8,511 nt of DNA from Spirochaetia bacterium (GTDB lineage Bacteria > Spirochaetota > Spirochaetia > PWKH01), in the NCBI GenBank assembly GCA_021736545.1, contig JAIPFS010000052.1:1-8511 (forward strand), read 5' to 3'. A model generated the notes under the pieces. It made no database searches. It was not told where the DNA came from and was given only the letters and a program-made list of their open reading frames with translations. The translations under genes and the position numbers were made by a program. This document shows positions 6,161 to 8,511 of the stretch, in pieces (within the stretch, counting starts at the first letter, position 1; each line of letters opens with the position of its first letter).

Positions 6161-6178
6161 ATCAGACTCATCAGGCTC
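6161..6178. repeat. 9 bp x 2 short tandem repeat
   Basis: ATCAGACTC (6161-6169) is followed directly by ATCAGGCTC (6170-6178), in the leader of the DUF3783-like gene. It is small and may be chance, but it fits the general tendency to tandem duplication in the non-coding parts of this window. Confidence 0.35.
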
Positions 6179-6245
6179 ATAAGGGCTTACACTTTTCTCC
6201 GCCAAGCAATGCAATGTGCAATGACTCTCCCAAGTAAGAATCAAA

Positions 6246-6354
6246 AGCAGGCTAAACCACCCAGCAGGCTAAACCACCCAGCAGGCTAAACCACCCAGCA
6301 GGCTAAACCACCCAGCAGGCTAAACCACCCAGCAGGCTAAACCACCCAGCAGGC
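6246..6354. repeat. 17 bp x 6.4 minisatellite spanning the OppF-type stop codon
   Basis: The plus-strand unit AGCAGGCTAAACCACCC is repeated without any mismatch at 6246, 6263, 6280, 6297, 6314 and 6331, followed by a 7 base partial copy ending at 6354. On the coding (minus) strand the first copies encode the end of the ATPase gene (GCC TGC TGG GTG GTT TAG, Ala-Cys-Trp-Val-Val-stop). The remaining five-plus copies lie after the stop. Perfect identity points to recent expansion or ongoing homogenisation, so copy number probably varies between strains. The unit is not palindromic and is not a terminator. Confidence 0.95.
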
Positions 6355-7320
6355 AGCGTAATGATTGGGGGAGACTTCCTTGAGGGGAGGATACTCCTCC
6401 CGGCACTTATCTATAGCAAAAGGACAGCGAGGATGGAAATGACAACCCTTGGGAGGATCAATCGGTGAAGGAACATCCCCCATGACAATCCGCTTTTTCT
6501 CCTCTCTGCCCCGGGGCTCTGTTGCCGGGAAAGCCTCAAAAAGAGCCTTTGAATAGGGATGGACATGCTTCCTTACCAGCTCTTCCTTGTCCGCAATCTC
6601 CACCACCCGGCCGAGATACATCACCAGAATCCTGGTGGCAATAAATTCCACAACCGCCAAGTCGTGAGCAATAAAAAGATAGGTAAAATCATGCTTCTGC
6701 TGCAGATCCAGCAGTAAGTTAATAATCTGCGCCTGGACTGAGACATCCAAAGCTGAAACAGCCTCATCACAGACAATAAACTCAGGATCCAAAGCCAGGG
6801 AACGGGCAATACCGATACGCTGCCGCTGACCTCCGGAGAACTGGTGCGGATAGCGTCGTCGATAGAGCGGATTGAGTCCAACCTCCTCCATCAGATGATT
6901 CACCCGTTCCCGAATCTCTGCAGCGGAACCAACTTGATGAATACGCAGCGGCTGCCCGATGATTCCTCCCACATTTTTCCGGGGATTCAGGGAAGAGTAG
7001 GGATCTTGGAAAATCATCTGCATCTGTTTCGTAAGTTCGTGCCGTTCGCTCTTGTTCAAGGAAAAAATCTCCCGGCCGCGATACAGCACTTCTCCATCAG
7101 TTTTGTCATACAAGCCCATCACCGTTTTACCCAGAGTCGATTTCCCGCAGCCGGACTCCCCGACAATGCCGAGAATCTCTCCATTAAGCACCTGCAGGGA
7201 AACGTCATCCACAGCCTTCAGAATGGAATCACCATGCTTAATCGACTGGTTCTTTATGGTAAAATGCTTCTTGAGATTATTCACCTCTAAAAGATAGTCT
7301 TTATCTGCTTTATTCATCAC
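6337..7320 (-). CDS. Oligopeptide/dipeptide ABC transporter ATPase, OppF/DppF type
   Basis: A 327-residue ATPase of the peptide/nickel/oligosaccharide importer class. It has Walker A GESGCGKST (54-62), the Q-loop at Q105 (MIFQDPYSSLNP), signature FSGGQRQR (161-168), Walker B FIVCDEAVSALD (181-192) and the H-loop H219 (AHD). The C-terminal oligo_HPY region carries C293, C299, C306 and C324, a C-x5-C-x6-C-x17-C set. Related peptide-transporter ATPases bind a 4Fe-4S cluster with such cysteines. It pairs with the upstream OppD-type ATPase and overlaps it by 11 bp. The start is GTG at 7320 or the next codon ATG at 7317. A GGAG site 8 nt before the GTG favours the GTG slightly. The gene ends exactly at the start of the 17 bp minisatellite, so its last codons belong to the repeat. 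Substrate (peptide or sugar) is unknown. Confidence 0.93.
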   Translation of the reverse strand: MMNKADKDYLLEVNNLKKHFTIKNQSIKHGDSILKAVDDVSLQVLNGEILGIVGESGCGKSTLGKTVMGLYDKTDGEVLYRGREIFSLNKSERHELTKQMQMIFQDPYSSLNPRKNVGGIIGQPLRIHQVGSAAEIRERVNHLMEEVGLNPLYRRRYPHQFSGGQRQRIGIARSLALDPEFIVCDEAVSALDVSVQAQIINLLLDLQQKHDFTYLFIAHDLAVVEFIATRILVMYLGRVVEIADKEELVRKHVHPYSKALFEAFPATEPRGREEKKRIVMGDVPSPIDPPKGCHFHPRCPFAIDKCREEYPPLKEVSPNHYAACWVV

Positions 7321-8377
7321 GATGCTGTCTCCTGTCTACCTTGTCATAATGGTGGCACCACACTTCATGCCCCTCCCCTACATGCGTCCCCTCAGGGAAG
7401 GAAGCAGAACAGGTTTCATCGGCATAAACACAGCGATTTGCAAAAGGACATCCGTCGCCCAGAGTCAGCAGATCCGGAACCGTCCCTGAAATCGCCTCAA
7501 GACGCCGGGCATTTCTGTATTTTTTGTTTGAAGGTAAAGAATTAAGCAAGCCGAGGGTATAGGGGTGATGGGGCTCTTCAAAAATTTGGTACACATCCGC
7601 CTCTTCCACCTTCCTTCCGGAATACATAACCACCACCCGGTCGGCCATCTCTGCTACTACTCCCATATCATGGGTAATCAGCAGAATAGACATCTCAATC
7701 TTCTGCTTCAATTCAGCCAGAAGGTCAAGTATCTGCGCCTGAATCGTTACATCCAGAGCTGTAGTAGGTTCATCGGCGATCATCAATCCAGGTTCTGGTG
7801 ATGCTAAAGCCATAGCAATCATCGCCCGCTGCCGCATCCCCCCGGACAATTGATGCGGATAACTGTACGCTCGGTCTCGGGGAGATGGAATCTTAACCAG
7901 ATCCAGCAATTCCACCGCCCGCTCCATGGCCTCTTCCTTTTTCATCCCCTGATGCGTCATGAATACATCGGCAATCTGGTATCCCACAGTAAAGACCGGA
8001 TTCAGCGCCGTCATAGGCTCCTGGAAGATCATGGAGATCTGCGTACCACGCAGCTTTTCGATTTCACCCTTGGGAAGCTTCAGGAGGTCTCGCCCCTGAA
8101 ACATAATCGATCCGCTCTCAATTTTTCCCGGCGGCATTGGAATCAGCTGATTGATGCTGTGGGCGGTAACCGATTTGCCGCAGCCCGATTCGCCCACCAG
8201 GGTCAGCGTTTCTCCACGGCGTATTGTAAGCGAAAGATCTCGAACCGCTCGGACAACACCCCGCTGTACGTTGAACACAACATTCACCCCGTCCATTTCC
8301 ATCAGCAGTTCGTTATTCTTTTTATAGGCCTCAGCTGCATCTGCTGCAGCCTGCTTCTCTTTTTTCCTCTTTTCCAT
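7310..8377 (-). CDS. Oligopeptide/dipeptide ABC transporter ATPase, OppD/DppD type
   Basis: A 355-residue partner ATPase. It has Walker A GESGCGKSV (62-70), the Q-loop at Q119 (IFQEPMTALNP), signature LSGGMRQR (177-184), Walker B LMIADEPTTALD (198-209) and the H-loop H236 (THD). The C-terminal domain holds C310, C316, C323 and C341, with the same C-x5-C-x6-C-x17-C spacing as the OppF-type partner. Before the first nucleotide-binding strand there is an extension of about 25 residues rich in Lys, Glu and Ala (MEKRKKEKQAAADAAEAYKK), which most family members lack. The ATG at 8377 has GAGGG 7 nt upstream and lies 2 bp after the permease stop, so translation is coupled. An internal ATG at residue 26 would give a family-typical start but lacks this site. 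Together with OppF it should power import through the OppB/OppC-type channel. Confidence 0.94.
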   Translation of the reverse strand: MEKRKKEKQAAADAAEAYKKNNELLMEMDGVNVVFNVQRGVVRAVRDLSLTIRRGETLTLVGESGCGKSVTAHSINQLIPMPPGKIESGSIMFQGRDLLKLPKGEIEKLRGTQISMIFQEPMTALNPVFTVGYQIADVFMTHQGMKKEEAMERAVELLDLVKIPSPRDRAYSYPHQLSGGMRQRAMIAMALASPEPGLMIADEPTTALDVTIQAQILDLLAELKQKIEMSILLITHDMGVVAEMADRVVVMYSGRKVEEADVYQIFEEPHHPYTLGLLNSLPSNKKYRNARRLEAISGTVPDLLTLGDGCPFANRCVYADETCSASFPEGTHVGEGHEVWCHHYDKVDRRQHRDE

Positions 8378-8379
8378 AA

Positions 8380-8511
8380 TCAGTCCCTCATCCTCGGATC
8401 AAGAATATCACGCAGTCCGTCTCCGAGCAGGTTGAATCCGAGAACTGCCAGAAGAATGGCAATACCGGGAAAGGTCACGATCCACCAGGCGTTGGTGATA
8501 AACTCCTTAGA
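8380..8511 (-). CDS. OppC/DppC-type ABC permease, C-terminal end only
   Basis: The last 43 codons and the TGA stop (8380-8382) of a gene that enters from the right edge. The peptide contains [20 protein letters not shown] followed by [16 protein letters not shown]. This is the hallmark C-terminus of BPD_transp_1 permeases of the OppC/DppC type: the last membrane helix, then the LGDGLRD-LDPR tail. It lies 2 bp from the OppD-type ATPase, which confirms the standard permease-ATPase-ATPase order. The OppB-type permease and peptide-binding protein are expected to the right of the window. Confidence 0.92.
   Translation of the reverse strand, partial: SKEFITNAWWIVTFPGIAILLAVLGFNLLGDGLRDILDPRMRD

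Noticed and set aside
6246..6354. CRISPR array or intrinsic terminator at the 17 bp repeats
   Set aside because: Units are head-to-tail with no spacers, and the unit has no useful inverted repeat or T-run.
6246..6354. Chi-like recombination sites (GCTGGGTGG in each unit versus E. coli GCTGGTGG)
   Set aside because: There is one extra base in the core, and Chi sequences differ between phyla, so similarity to the E. coli site means little.
6844..7297. Plus-strand ORFs of 81 and 148 codons opposite the OppF-type ATPase
   Set aside because: They are shadows of the strongly conserved ATPase reading frame, with cysteine- and serine-rich composition and no domain.

Overview
The window looks like a fragment of a free-living bacterial chromosome. 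It contains two solute-uptake loci of the ABC type plus their regulators. The best taxonomic clue is the solute-binding protein N-terminus, whose processed start reads AAGTQESG. Exported proteins of Spirochaetota (Spirochaeta-like genera) very often begin this way, so I infer a spirochaete of moderate GC with medium confidence. Nothing here is phage, plasmid, IS element, CRISPR or RNA gene.

Left region, minus strand (about 1-4049). Read in transcription order it holds an AraC-family regulator with a cupin sensor domain (3123-4049), a six-helix membrane histidine kinase (1822-3126), a NarL-type response regulator (989-1684), and a family 1 sugar-type solute-binding protein (851 to beyond position 1) that runs off the left edge. 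The AraC and kinase genes overlap by 4 bp (TTGA, with the kinase starting at TTG behind a strong ribosome site). A good sigma70-type promoter lies at 4174-4203.

Centre, plus strand (4350-5474). A divergent gene encodes a GH99-like/WbsX-type protein without a signal peptide. It shares a 300 bp regulatory region with the AraC operon. The likely scheme is that a carbohydrate is imported by the ABC system headed by the binding protein and attacked in the cytoplasm by the GH99-like enzyme, with the one-component and two-component regulators controlling the locus. This is inference from context.

Right region, minus strand (5628-8511). In transcription order it holds the end of an OppC/DppC-type permease, an OppD/DppD-type ATPase and an OppF/DppF-type ATPase, all tightly coupled. 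A 214 bp gap follows, and then a small DUF3783-like gene that converges on the GH99-like gene. Both ATPases keep the same four-cysteine C-terminal motif with identical spacing (C-x5-C-x6-C-x17-C).

The most unusual signal is a set of short tandem repeats. The 3' ends of two unrelated genes, the kinase (14 bp x 3) and the OppF-type ATPase (17 bp x 6.4), have been copied in tandem so that each unit carries the gene's own TAG stop codon. A third 14 bp x 4 array sits just downstream of the AraC promoter, and a 12 bp x 3 array lies inside the kinase gene. I see no complete novel multi-gene system. The repeats, the stacked regulators and the divergent regulatory region are the parts worth a second look.
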